Assembly (NCBI GenBank): GCA_003439945.1 | Contig: QVRM01001765.1 | Span: 1-64,000 of the forward strand | Direction of reading: 5' to 3' | Origin: Dermanyssus gallinae | Taxonomy: Eukaryota; Arthropoda; Arachnida; Mesostigmata; Dermanyssidae | DNA: 64,000 nucleotides | In this document: positions 11,287-22,424 of the stretch, piece after piece | Layout: each line of letters opens with the position of its first letter | Position numbering within the stretch: the stretch's first letter is position 1 | Position numbers and translations under genes: made by a program | The notes under the pieces: generated by a model | Seen by the model: only the letters and a program-made list of their open reading frames with translations | Told to the model about the DNA's origin: nothing | Databases searched by the model: none

Positions 11287-13900
11287 ACAACAAACGCAAC
11301 AACAACAACAGCAACAAACAATAACAACGCCAGCAACGGCAGCGCGTGCTGAGAAGAACGAAAAGACGAACCGATCGGATCCGCTTGACGACTCTCTCCT
11401 CAACTTGTGGTCACCGCCAGGGATGGGTCGACGCAGGCAGCAACCGTCATCGAGATACGACGACATTTTACGATGAATTTGGCGACGAAGACATCTTGCA
11501 ACTCCCGGTGGTTCCCGTTGTCATTGTTGCGGTTGTTCTTGATGTTGGTGTTGTTGTTGTTGCTATTGTTGCTGTTGTTGCGGCGTCACCGTTCTCGATA
11601 ACGAACGTCGACGAGTGCAAATGCCACGACGACAACAACAACAACAACGTCAACACCAACAGCAGCACCATCAACGACTCCAGCTGTGGCTTCGTTCATG
11701 TTACGGCGGTGTGATGTGTTGAGGTCTTGATGTCCTTTCAGATACCTCGAGAGTCCAAAAAATCTCCCCCGTTTGTGGTCCCGCATTACTACTACCTCTA
11801 CTTCTACACTACTAATACTACTATTATTACTACTACCACTACTTTTACTACTACCATTACTTGAGTGAGTGAGGTAGTTTCCCAATACCCGAATCACCCA
11901 CCAGCTGCTGCTGCTGCTTCTGCTGGTCATGCGGTTACCATACAACGCTTGACCCAACGGAGAGAAACAGCAACAACACGTAGCCATGATGATGAAGATG
12001 AAGATGATACCAACGACCAAGCGACACAGGCCAGAGGCGACCGGTGGCTAACCGAGTGGCCATAACGTGTTTTTGTATCGTTAGCCCCTTAGCGATGTTA
12101 GCGATTCTCATCTCGGTCAGATCTGTTCCTTGTCCTCTACATTACCTCCTGCCCCCCCCCCCCCCCTCCCCGGTCCGTGTTTTCCCTTCCTTCTCTTCCT
12201 CACCTTCCCAGTCCACACTCATTCGTATTTTTCATTTGGTGCTGCGTAGTATTCGTTTATGGACGGTTTTTTCTCGACGCTATGCCATGTGGCACACCAT
12301 CATAAACGTTATTCTTATGATGGCTCGGTATTACGACCTATGGTCGGCAAACGTTGTCTACGTTCCACCACACATCTACCGCCGCATCTCCGCCGTGTAC
12401 AACAAACAGAAGCACATCGCTGTCACCATCAGCATTATTACAATTACCATCACATTCATCATCACTACCATCCTTATTAATGGCCCTTCCTCTTACGGGG
12501 CTGAGGCGGGCTTCTCTGGCTTCCTTCCTGCGTGCACGCAGAAGGTCACGCACAGCACCCATCATGGGTGCTCACAAGCAACTTCTACGATGTGTTTGTA
12601 CGTACGGGGTCGGTCGTGCTTTTGGGCAGCCTGGGCAAATGTCTTTCTAGTTGGTGGTGCGTCTGGCTGTCTCTCTGTCTCTTTGGCGAAGAACAAGGGC
12701 AAATAAAGACGTGGGCAGAGAACGGAAGCATCCTTGACTTACGGGGGTGTTAATCTAGGGAGGCGGTGGGGATCGTATGATATCGACGATTACTCTTACT
12801 TACTACTACTGACATAACTAGTTAGTACTGCAGGCGGCTAGTAGTGCTACGGCTGCAACAACTTTTCTTTTAGTCAATCTGATCAATTTGTTCGTTTGAC
12901 GAGTTTCTTTTTCTTCTTTTCCTTCGCCGTCTTTTTCTGCTGGTGCTGATCATGTATTGTTACCGTCAGCGTCAGCATCTCTCTTTGTTGCTGCTGCTAT
13001 TGACTAGTAATAATAACACTAGTTCTTGTATGGCTGCTTCTGGTGCAGCCATATCCGCCAGAGCCACGCCATTCCTGCTAATGTTAATGAAACTGATAAT
13101 AATGATGATGATGATTATATGGCTGTGGTAGTCATCATGGTTACGATGCATTTCCCCTCATGTTGGCCGCACATTTCCAGCAGTCCGCTGTTCCGCCAAA
13201 GGTTATTCTGAAGGCTTACCACCTGCCTCAAAGTTGCGGTGAGGTGGGCGTAAGTAACGCACATAGCTAAAGAAGAAGCCGGCGACGAGATAGAATACAC
13301 GAACGGAAAACGGTCGCATCGAAAGATTGCGACAAACTGAGATCCTTATGGGCTTTGGGAACAGTATGACACTTTAACAAATGTCTGCTCATTATTATTA
13401 TGATTATTTTTGAACTTCTCTTGCTTGCCGTTATATTGCCTTGGCTGTTACGTTGGTTCAGTGTTCAGTCGGTGGCTGTGCGTACAGGCACGTCAAACGA
13501 CTATACGTGTTTGAGGTTTTCCACCCGGCATTTCGTTCGCTTTTATCCCGCTGCATTTTTTGCCGGTGAACTCTTTCGTTGCCGGACAATACCAGGACGA
13601 TGGCGACAACCACAACGCAGCAGTAGCAACAAAAAATGCAGGATTTGCGTGGCACACGTTTGGCCCTAGGAAAAACGATATATCATCTCATCGTTTAACG
13701 TGGCTCTAAACGAGCTAATAAACGTGTACCTAACGGCGCAGGAATCCGACACAGGATTTACAGATACGCTTTCGCTCATTTATATGTATATATATTGCTC
13801 TAACAATCTTCACTTGAGAAGCGAACACAACAGGGCTCAACGAATATATCCAATTTTGTTTTCCTTTTGCTTTGGTAGCTTCTTGGTGAATGATAAAAGT
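10874..13900. other. Non-coding stretch
   Basis: I recognise nothing coding. It holds an AAC/AGC block at 11229-11335, TTG at 11519-11582, AAC at 11632-11655, (CTA)n near 11790-11850, a run of about 14 C near 12152 and CAT-rich sequence near 12430-12475. A frame at 12044-12706 is open for 220 codons but opens with GTG and crosses the C run, so I do not call it. Confidence 0.6.
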
Positions 13901-13929
13901 GTGCAGGTGCCGGTTTTCTTGTTCAGAGC

Positions 13930-14633
13930 TTAGTCAATCAGATGGTCTTCCGTAAAGTGAACGTCGTCGCACTTAAGGACGAAAACTTCCCTATCTCTGT
14001 TCGGTGTTCCAAAAGTTCCCTTGAAATCGTATTCTAAAAAAAAAGTCTGACGTCTTGCAGTCAGATTTTCAGAGCGTTCATATGGAGGGAGCATAGAGCG
14101 AATGGACCGCGTCTCAGATACACACTCGGTTTTAACAAATGCCATTCTCAGTCCTCAGTACTTGTATCCGGTTTTCGTTCAGTCCTTGACCCACATACGT
14201 GCCTGGTAAGGCCCCGTTTTGGCAGCAACGAGCCCCCGAACCACCCGTTTCCTGCTGCTTTGCCAGCTTCCGACTGCGTCGTCCCATATTCGTCGTATAA
14301 CAAGTTTCCTCCGGTTTCAGGTAAAATATCTGTTCGGCCTGCTTTGCGGTCAAAGAGAAAACGTTTTGAGTCGTTGGAACAGACGTTGTTTGCGAACCGA
14401 ACGGCTAACCGACCTCGTCTTCGACAAGGAACGGCATCACCCAATATGGCGGGCATATTGCCAATCCAATATGAGCGCGTCTCGCTTTTTGACGTATGAG
14501 AGAGACAGACGGAAATGTTGTTGCTGTCATTGGACGCGGTGACAACATGTGCTTGTCGGTTCGCTACCTCGTCAGGGTGCGCGTTGGGAGACGTTCCTTC
14601 CGACGTAACGAATTGTTGACAACTGCTCCTCAA
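13930..14633 (-). other. Repeat-free block with unassigned open frames
   Basis: This block has no simple repeats and is open in more than one minus-strand frame. One frame spans 14633-14148 (161 codons, opening at TTG). A second, 14145-13930, has an ATG and ends in a compositionally ordinary 71-residue peptide. I recognise no domain or motif in either. They could be exon fragments, a decayed transposon or chance. Confidence 0.25.
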
Positions 14634-15269
14634 CCGAGCCTGTGATGATGATGCTTATATGAAGGTGATGATGACAATAATATTTATAATATTATTAATA
14701 ATAATAATAATGACGATAAATCATCTGGTTAGGTGTTCATTTTGGATACACAGAAGAGCAGATAACTAGAGAGAGAGAGAGAGAGAGAGGGATACACAAC
14801 AAGTGAATGGTTTTAGCGTAGAACGCATTGACACCGCTTAATTTAATAGACATTACTTATAATACGACTTAAAGTCACCTTTATTATCACATAAAAGCGC
14901 GTGCATTAAAATGCGTGATTTTTATATTTATTTTGACTCATATACGCAAGAGATATAAACGTTCCCTTTGAAATGGGGGAAAGTGTCGCGCCAAAAGCGA
15001 TTCCTCTACCGGAAATGTGGTTGGCACGATATTTCGCATCTCTGTCATGACTCGAATTGATTCATACATTGGCGGACGGTATTGGTTCTCACACCAGCTT
15101 ACCCAGCCAGCCTTCTGAACTCCTGTCAACATCAACATTAGTGACTTAGACTTTACGTTGTTCAACGCGGATCACTAAATACTAGAACTGCACAACGTCA
15201 TGGAAAATGGTATATGTATATGTTGGATCATATAAATAGCAAACACTTTGCCCGATCCCCTTATATGTA
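14634..15269. other. Non-coding stretch before the Tc1 element
   Basis: It contains AT-rich sequence with (TAA)n near 14690-14712 and (GA)n at 14768-14789. A short minus-strand frame at 14938-15165 has ordinary composition but no recognisable content. Confidence 0.55.
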
Positions 15270-15403
<134 letters not shown>

Positions 15404-15613
15404 CAGTCCCTGAAAAAAATATAGGGCCACCCATTTTTGTTACATTTCACGCATTTATTATAACATATCGTGTTAAATCACAGTGATACATGCTCACCGA
15501 GTAACAGCGAAAACTTCTATCGACATTTAGGGTCTCGGATTACTTTGAACCACGAGATTTTCACATTTGGCACAGCTACACCGCGAAAAAATTATAAGGT
15601 CACTAGCAAGATA
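15404..15613 (+). repeat. Left terminal inverted repeat of Tc1 element
   Basis: About 210 bp, inverted and roughly nine-tenths identical to 16770-16981. Landmarks shared by both arms are CACGCATTTATTATAAC, CTTCTATCGACATTT and CACTAGCAAGAT. This is far longer than the ~25-55 bp of Tc1 itself and closer to the IR/DR-type ends of some Tc1 relatives. Confidence 0.93.
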
Positions 15614-16641
15614 CCTGTTTTAACAAATTAATTAAGCAGATCAACGGCATTTGGGCTAATTTCACGGCATTTAGACTATACATAGTACTCAGTGGACTTC
15701 CCATTAAGTCAGATAACCTTAAAAGTGCGGTTTGGTATAGTGTTAAACGAATTTTGGATGCCGTTTTGCAAGAGCTCGTCCCAAGCCTCGAAAATTGTTT
15801 TTTATCCGTGTAAACTTTTTGTTCGAGCCAGCTCCACACATTCTGGATCATATTAAGATCAGGTGAGAGTGCAGGCCAGCGAAGGACTTCAATGTGACGT
15901 TGGTCGAACCAGCTTGCGATCCGCCTGGCGGTATGAGTCGGGGCGTTATCGTGCGTAAAAACGAAGTCTGGCCCTCCCATCAGCTTAAAATGCGCCGATT
16001 GCTCTTTTAGTAAATCCCCGTAGCGCGTCGAATAAACACGACCGTCTAAAAAAAAATCGACGACTTTGTATAATATCCGACAGCAGCCCAGATCACCACT
16101 GAACCGCCACCTAAGTGACGTTTTGACAAAATTCGTTCTTCCTTGCGGACATCGTGCGAATAATAGTAAAATCGATCCGATTCATCAAAGTTAAACTTTT
16201 TTCATTCGAAAAGAGCGCTCTATGTCACTCAGTGGTCCATCACATCGTATCGTGGGCACTCAGTGGTCCATGACATTTTATCGTGGGCGAAGTCAAGACG
16301 AGCTTTCATCGGTCAGCGGTCAATCGTTGTTTTTTCTTGTGTTTTTGCCAATTTGTCTTCCTGAGGAAGCTTTGCACAATTTCGCACTTTCGTTTGCACG
16401 TCGGCCGCCGCCGCAATTGCCCTTGCCGAGGGCGTAGTGTTCGACGCTTTCATCAGAATTGCAGCTTGTTTCGTTCCGAAATAAAATTTGGACGCCCGAA
16501 ACTCCTTTTTACGGCGTATTTTTTGCCTAAATGAACAAAGTTATTTACTACTTAGGCACAACGCCCCAATTGACAGGAAACTTTGCGATTAGAGAGGCCG
16601 ATGTCCTTATAAGCCTTGATATGGGCCTTTTCTTCGCCCAT
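15603..16641 (-). pseudogene. Tc1 transposase, inactivated
   Basis: From the ATG at 16641 down to the stop at 15603 the span is about 346 codons, the usual Tc1 transposase length. The N-terminus opens with a helix-turn-helix DNA-binding segment (AYKDIGLSNRKV). The catalytic core keeps the second metal-binding aspartate in FTHDNAPTHTA (about 15945) and the LSPDLN motif. Visible damage: an in-frame TAA at 16554-16552, a frame change at the A/T run 16197-16202 near the first catalytic residue, and another at the run 16048-16056. In addition the first catalytic position reads Asn (FSNEK) where the family has Asp, and the third reads Gln (IQNVW) where the family has Glu. The enzyme cannot be active. 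A 378-bp downstream segment (15603-15980) is still open. Confidence 0.9.
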
Positions 16642-16769
16642 GAGGCGCCAGCCTAAGCCTATTGTTTGAACAAAGAAAAAACTTCTGGTAGGAGGTCTGC
16701 CTTTGTTTCTGTCGAGCCGTTAAATGAGCCCAAATGTCGTTATTCCGTTTAATTCACTCGTTAATACAT

Positions 16770-16981
16770 GCATCTTGCTAGTGACATTATCATCTTTTCG
16801 CGGTGCAGCTGTGCCAAATGTGGAAATATCGTGGTTCAAAGTAATCCGAGACCCCAAATGTCGATAGAAGTCCTCGTTGTTACTCTGTGAGCATGTATCA
16901 CTGTGATCTTTACACATTTGGTTATAATAAATGCGTGAAATGTGGCAAAAGTGGGTGGCCCTATATTTTTTTCAGGGACTG
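16770..16981 (-). repeat. Right terminal inverted repeat of Tc1 element
   Basis: Complementary to 15404-15613. It differs at about 25 of 211 positions, mostly in two inner patches, while the tip is unchanged. Confidence 0.93.
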
Positions 16982-17102
<121 letters not shown>

Positions 17103-17631
17103 GATTAGGGCAAACGTCACATCATCCCTTAAGCGTTGTCAGAGCAAACTGCACCCACGACTACACTGCCTCGTGTAGGCTGTATGCTAAGGCTTCCTTG
17201 AAGCGCTACCGATCTTCGGAACATCGAAGACGAAGACGACGTCGACGAGAAGGAAAAAGAAGAATAAAGAGAAGACGTTGAAGTAAAAGTACGCATTGTC
17301 AACCGTTCGACAAGGTAAACCACCGCTGCATACTTACACGGGATGGGGGATGAGAAAATGAAGCCGATATAGCACATATGCGTCCAACTACACCATCACA
17401 CACACTTGCGTGCACAGCCATGCGTATACGTCGTATACGCATGTATGTATATAGAACCACATTCTGTGCTAACGGCATACAAATATGAAAACAAGTGCTT
17501 CGATGTCTGTGCGTACGTGTTACACGTGTTTGCTTAACTAACAAAAGCGGGGAGATCACGTGAGTTTTCGTCGTTTCGTCTTCGTTTTCCTCGTCAGTAA
17601 GCCTGCTTCATCGCCGGTAGCCCGCTATACG

Positions 17632-17705
17632 ATAGGGGTCTGCCCGTATATATATACATGTAGGTATGTATATATATATATATATATACATATGAGCAGA
17701 CCCCT

Positions 17706-17750
<45 letters not shown>
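17632..17750. repeat. TA-cored inverted repeat plus TA tract
   Basis: ATAGGGGTCTGC (17632-17643) and its exact complement GCAGACCCCTAT (17696-17707) flank about 52 bp of TA-rich DNA with TACATG motifs. A second pure TA tract follows at 17709-17750. Confidence 0.9.
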
Positions 17751-17751
<1 letters not shown>

Positions 17752-18601
17752 CGCTGCTGGGGAAATTATTGGCGGTGTTGTTGTCGTGGCTAGCTAGGTC
17801 CCACTGCGCGATACAGTGAAAACCCGCTTGCCGCCAATCCGGCAACTAGAGACAATATGAGCGGCAGCAGCGTACTGTATCACCTGCACGAATCCACCCT
17901 ATTTGTTCGTAACATTGCGGTGAAGAGTTGCCGACGACAATTCTCCACCCAACGCAACGACAAAAATACGGTTGTGCCGTGGCGTGACACGTCAAGCCGT
18001 GCCAACCAGCTATCCATCTGCCAATTGCGCCGCCGAATCAAGCCAAATGTGTTTAGCTAAGCCAAAGAGAGCAACAAATAGATGATCGTAGTTCAGACGG
18101 TTGTCTCGAGAAATGAAGGAATAAACAACACCAACAACAAGAACAAGAACCACGCAGAATCATGAACCAGCTGACATGGGCCCACATGCGACAATGTTTC
18201 ACGAGATGACTGGTACGATCGGTCGGTTTGAGGCCGCTCAATTATGCAGTGTCGGCCTCGTTCAAAAGACGAGTTAGTACCGCAAATTAATGGCCAGTGG
18301 CTCAAAATCGTATTTTTTGCCGTACTGCCTAAGCAGTTTGTAGCTGTATTAGGGAAGTCTAGTCTTAGTAGTGCGAGGTGAGAGCCTGGACACTGACGAC
18401 ACGGGACATTCGCAAACGTACGCCTTTGACCTCATTGTATCCGTTTCGATGCATAACATCATTCAACAGGCACTGTCTTGTTGTGTGCTCTCCCGCTGTA
18501 GCCGTTTCTGCGCAATGCTAGCGCTTCGTGGTAACGGAACTTTGTTCGCGAAATCTTTAACCGTGCCCTTCTGACAGTCCTGATACGGTTTGTGGGCGGA
18601 A

Positions 18602-18830
18602 GCCTTGATGTCGTTGTCGTTTATTTGTGTTGTTGATATTGTTGTTCTTGTTGCTATTGTAGCTGTTGTCAGTATTGTTGTTGCTGCTGTTGTAGCTGTT
18701 GTTATTATTGTTGTTGTTGTTGTTGCTATTGTAGCTGTTGTCATTATTGTTGTTGCTGCTGTTGTAGCTGTTGTCATTATTGTTGTTGCTGTTGTAGTTG
18801 TTGTTGTCGTCGTCGTCGTTTTTATTGCTT
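18602..18830 (-). repeat. TTG-rich minisatellite with TAGCTGTTGT motif
   Basis: TAGCTGTTGT or a close variant recurs at 18660, 18693, 18732, 18765 and 18795, spacings of 33, 39, 33 and 30 bp. All are multiples of three, and the variation is in the TTG portion. Confidence 0.85.
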
Positions 18831-21536
18831 ATGTTGTCATCCCTGTCCCTGATTTCGTTGTCGATGTTGTCGATGTTGTTGCTGCCGTTGCCCTGATGCG
18901 TTGGCGTGGTGGTTGTCAGTGGTTTAGCGACGCGTCTTAACGCGGTAGCAATGCATTGTAAATCAGCCTCATGCCGCAAGTTGACTCTAAACGACGCTTA
19001 CATGGTCGACCGGCGAAAACAAGCAGAAGAAGGAGAAGAAGAAGAAGGACCAACGCCCCTTGATCGGATCGGATTGGATTGCGCCGAAATCACCCGTAGA
19101 TCGAGTTGCCAGCAGCACTGGCAACTGCAACGCCAGTAAACGCCAGAACCAACCACCAACCACACACAGTCTGCAATAACGTCAACCCCGCAGGGGCATC
19201 ATCGATGAGGGGGCAGTGATGTTAACAGCAATCTAACTAAACGAATGCTTGTGTGGTGTAAAACGATGAAAGTGACAGGCCCACGACAGTGATAGACAAT
19301 GCCGGCGGGCGACTACAACAATTAGCTATAATAGCAACAACAGCAACAAGAACAACTCCATAACAGTATCGGCAACAGCAACGGATGAGAACAAATTTTA
19401 GCAACATTGCTAGAGTTACCGCGATAACAATAAGAAGAACACAACATTATTAACAGTAGTTGCTGCCACAAAATCACCAACAACAGCAACAACAATAACA
19501 TTATAACAACGACAACAGCAACAAAAAAACAACGAACAAAAACGGCAAAACAAGATCTAAGGAAGATCACTGTACTAGGCAGGCCGACACAATGACAATC
19601 ACGGTCCATTGCGACAATAACGGCAAAATCTCTATAGCACCACGTTGTGCGGTGGGCCTGCGTTAAGTTTTGCGGGCTTGCTCTTTTACAATACAGCGCT
19701 AAGTATACACCATGAGCTAGCACAGAACAATGAAAGGGCTGCGTTTGCTTACATTACACAGTTTAGAGGATTTCGTTTTTCCGTTTCACTCCGCGCTACA
19801 AGTTCTTCTGTGCGTGAAGTGATTGACCGTTACTCTCCTGTTAGAAAGAGGGCGAGAGAAAGAAAAAAAAGAGAAAGATCCCCAGCATATTGGCAAGAGG
19901 TGAGCGAGCTGGTGACAGTTAGTGATGTTCACTACAAATGGAACCTCAAATGAAGTTGGGTGATGACTTTCCGCCTCTCTTTCCCTTCTTCTTCTTCTTG
20001 TTCTTCTGACATTCACACAGTGAGCAGAAACAAGATCTCCGATTTAAGACCTCAGATTGCTACCTGGAAAACATATATTTGGCCATTTGTAGACGATGCT
20101 ATATATTTTCACAAGTCGTGCTAATCGATTGAATGTAAGACGTGATGCGGCTCTGCAATGCATTAATGTGTGTAACAACAACAGCAGCAACAACAACAAT
20201 AGTAGTGATGTCTTAAAGGCCGCCTCTAGTATCGCACGGTATTGGTGACTATACTAGGTGGGCGATTTGCACCCGACGAACCCAAACGACTTTTGGGCTC
20301 ACGGCCCATGCACCATTGACACCATTGACAACGAGCCATACACAACACAACAATTGTACACTTTCGCGCGTGTACACGACGTATGCAGATATGGAATCTG
20401 AATCTGTATTGTATGAAATTCACACATGAATGCTTGATTAGATGATGAAGGGATGACTGAATGAATGAATGTGCGTGTCTAAGTGAGTATGTATGTATTC
20501 GCAAGCAATAACAGCTAATCATTTCCGATTATTCGATTTATGATATCGTCTGGGAGTTTTAAATTTCTGCTACTCAAAGCATCATCGCTCATCATCCCGC
20601 GAGCAGCAACGCTGACAGCATTACAGTTTTTTGTCCCTGACAACTAGAACCTGCGCTGCCACCGCCGCCGTCCCAATAACAAGAGACGCAAGTGACTGCT
20701 TTTGCGGCTACATGCTAATAGTACATCTAGTTCTACTATTACGACTACTATTACTACTACTACTACTACTACGATTACTATTATTACTACTAGTAAGATT
20801 AGTAGTAGTAAATCTGCTGGTGCTGCTTGTCGTTCGAGTAATGCGCACGTAACACCGTAACTGTCACTGGCATGACAAATGAATGAAGATGTGCTGGCGG
20901 TACCATGTGGTATAATACATACATACATATATACATGGTAAGCATGAACATCAACCAATGAATTATGAATGACAATGACAATAACACCAATGGCTGGCGA
21001 CACTCTGATATGAGCGATATGGTGATGATTCATGAACGACGCGAACAACAAACAGTTCGCAACGGCTGCGCTCGTACTGCGTCCAAATACGTAACGTATT
21101 TCGACGAGCGTAAGAAACGACCCCCACGACAAAAGAACGAACACGCCGCAATGCCGCTTAGAACGAGAACACTTTCTCTTGCTGATCGACACCATCTCCA
21201 CCACCACCACCGCCATCACCACTACCGGAAGGATAGTGCAAGTGTCGTGAAGGATAGTGCAAGTTCCGTGAGTCCGGGGTGGCGTGGAGAGCAGAGTCCA
21301 AGACAACAACAAAGCCGGGCAAGAACGTAAGCGGAATGTTGTGTATTGCGTAACGTATACAAGAGCTCGCTCGGTGACGCCCACGCAGCGTAAAGGCTAA
21401 GCAAAAAAAAAGAAAGGCATTCGTCTGTGCGCGTGTCTGGCCGCCTGGAACCCAAAGTCAATGCTCGCCAGACTGACTTAACGAGGCTCAGGCAAGCACG
21501 TATGAACATTAGATTCAAATTGTCGTTTTACATTGT

Positions 21537-21552
21537 AATATATATATATATA
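21537..21552. repeat. Short (TA)n tract
   Basis: Eight TA units, 20 bp before the first of the 160-bp duplicated units. Confidence 0.85.
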
Positions 21553-21570
21553 CATGTGTATTTAAAAATA

Positions 21571-21858
21571 GGGTAATACCTGACAGAAATCAGTCTAGTC
21601 CTCTTCCCTAGGTAAGGTAGGGAAGTATTCATATTAGGACGCCGATCTTAGGTGACTATAATTAATTTGTATACTTTAATAATATATATATATATATATA
21701 TATATGCATTGTGTAAATTAAATGTACCTAAGGCAGTACCTGAGAGAAATCAGTCTAGTCCTCTTTCCCTAGGTAAGGTCGGGAAATATTCATATTAGAC
21801 GCCGATCTTAGTGACTTTATTCATTTGTATACTTTTAATATATATATATATATATATA
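21571..21858 (+). repeat. 160-bp tandem duplication, each ending in TA
   Basis: The segment from 21571 (GGTAATACCTGACAGAAATC) recurs from 21731 with small differences (GGCAGTACCTGAGAGAAATC). Both copies share CAGTCTAGTCCTCT, CCCTAGGTAAGGT, CATATTAG and GCCGATCTTAG, and both run into TA tracts (21682-21704 and 21837-21858). ACCTGACAGAAAT also occurs at about 6389, so the unit may belong to a dispersed repeat. I do not recognise the family. Confidence 0.85.
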
Positions 21859-22175
21859 GCATGAGAATCTGGCAACTGATGTAGCGCAAATCTGGCGGCA
21901 ACGTTACTAGCTAGCAAATTTAGCCAAAAAGCTCAAATATCCTTCATCATCGCCGATCTATACCAGAACCAGTAAGTGATCGCGTCGGCGAGTCCGTCGA
22001 CGCAGCAGCAGCATCAGCAGCCGTCAGCGGCGCGTCATCGTCACATCAACAGCTCATTAGGGGGGACATTTTTTGGCCAGCGTAACCGTGTCACGGTTAT
22101 CCCATAGCTCTTCTTCTTCTTCAACGTCTTCTTTTTCTGGTCGGTTCAAGAAGATGAACTTTTAGGTGCGGGACA

Positions 22176-22256
22176 ACAACAGCAACACAACAACAACAAC
22201 AACAACAACAACAGCAGCAGCAACAGCAACAACAACAACAACAACAACAACTTCAT
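22176..22256 (+). repeat. (CAA)n/(CAG)n microsatellite
   Basis: About 27 triplets of AAC with AGC islands. It lies just downstream of a TTC-rich segment at 22110-22135. Confidence 0.9.
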
Positions 22257-22385
22257 CAAGTCGCACGAGCGCAATGAAAGCAAGGGATCGTCTTCGGCTG
22301 TTCAGTGCAGCGGTTTGATCATGCAACCGGTGGTGTGTCATAGGGAGGGGGTGGGGGACGACAACGATGAAAATGTCGTTTTTCT

Positions 22386-22392
22386 GCGCTGC

Positions 22393-22423
<31 letters not shown>

Positions 22424-22424
22424 C
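22386..22424. repeat. TA-cored palindrome
   Basis: GCGC-T-GCATATAT on the left and ATATATGCGCGC on the right are complementary apart from one extra T. The core is (TA)n. Confidence 0.8.

Larger units (their letters stand above)
15404..16981 (-). mobile_element. Tc1-type DNA transposon, complete ends
   Basis: This 1,578-bp element is bounded by long terminal inverted repeats and flanked on both sides by TA, the target-site duplication of the Tc1/mariner group. Both ends begin CAGTCCCTG, and the outermost 29 bases of the two ends are identical. The interior carries a decayed transposase on the minus strand. It sits in a TA tract, so the exact duplicated TA cannot be told from its surroundings. 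Without a working transposase it could move only if one is supplied in trans. Confidence 0.93.

Noticed and set aside
12044..12706. 220-codon frame with hydrophobic stretches
   Set aside because: It opens at GTG, crosses a C homopolymer and CAT repeats, and shows no domain. Its membrane-like stretches come from simple repeats.
15404..16981. Retroviral or viral origin for the DDE transposase remnant
   Set aside because: Terminal inverted repeats, the TA target and the helix-turn-helix make it a Tc1 transposon. I saw no viral genes anywhere in the window.
20644..21384. 246-codon minus-strand frame
   Set aside because: It is dominated by Val/Ile/Leu runs from a CTA tract and overlaps other open frames in a low-stop region.
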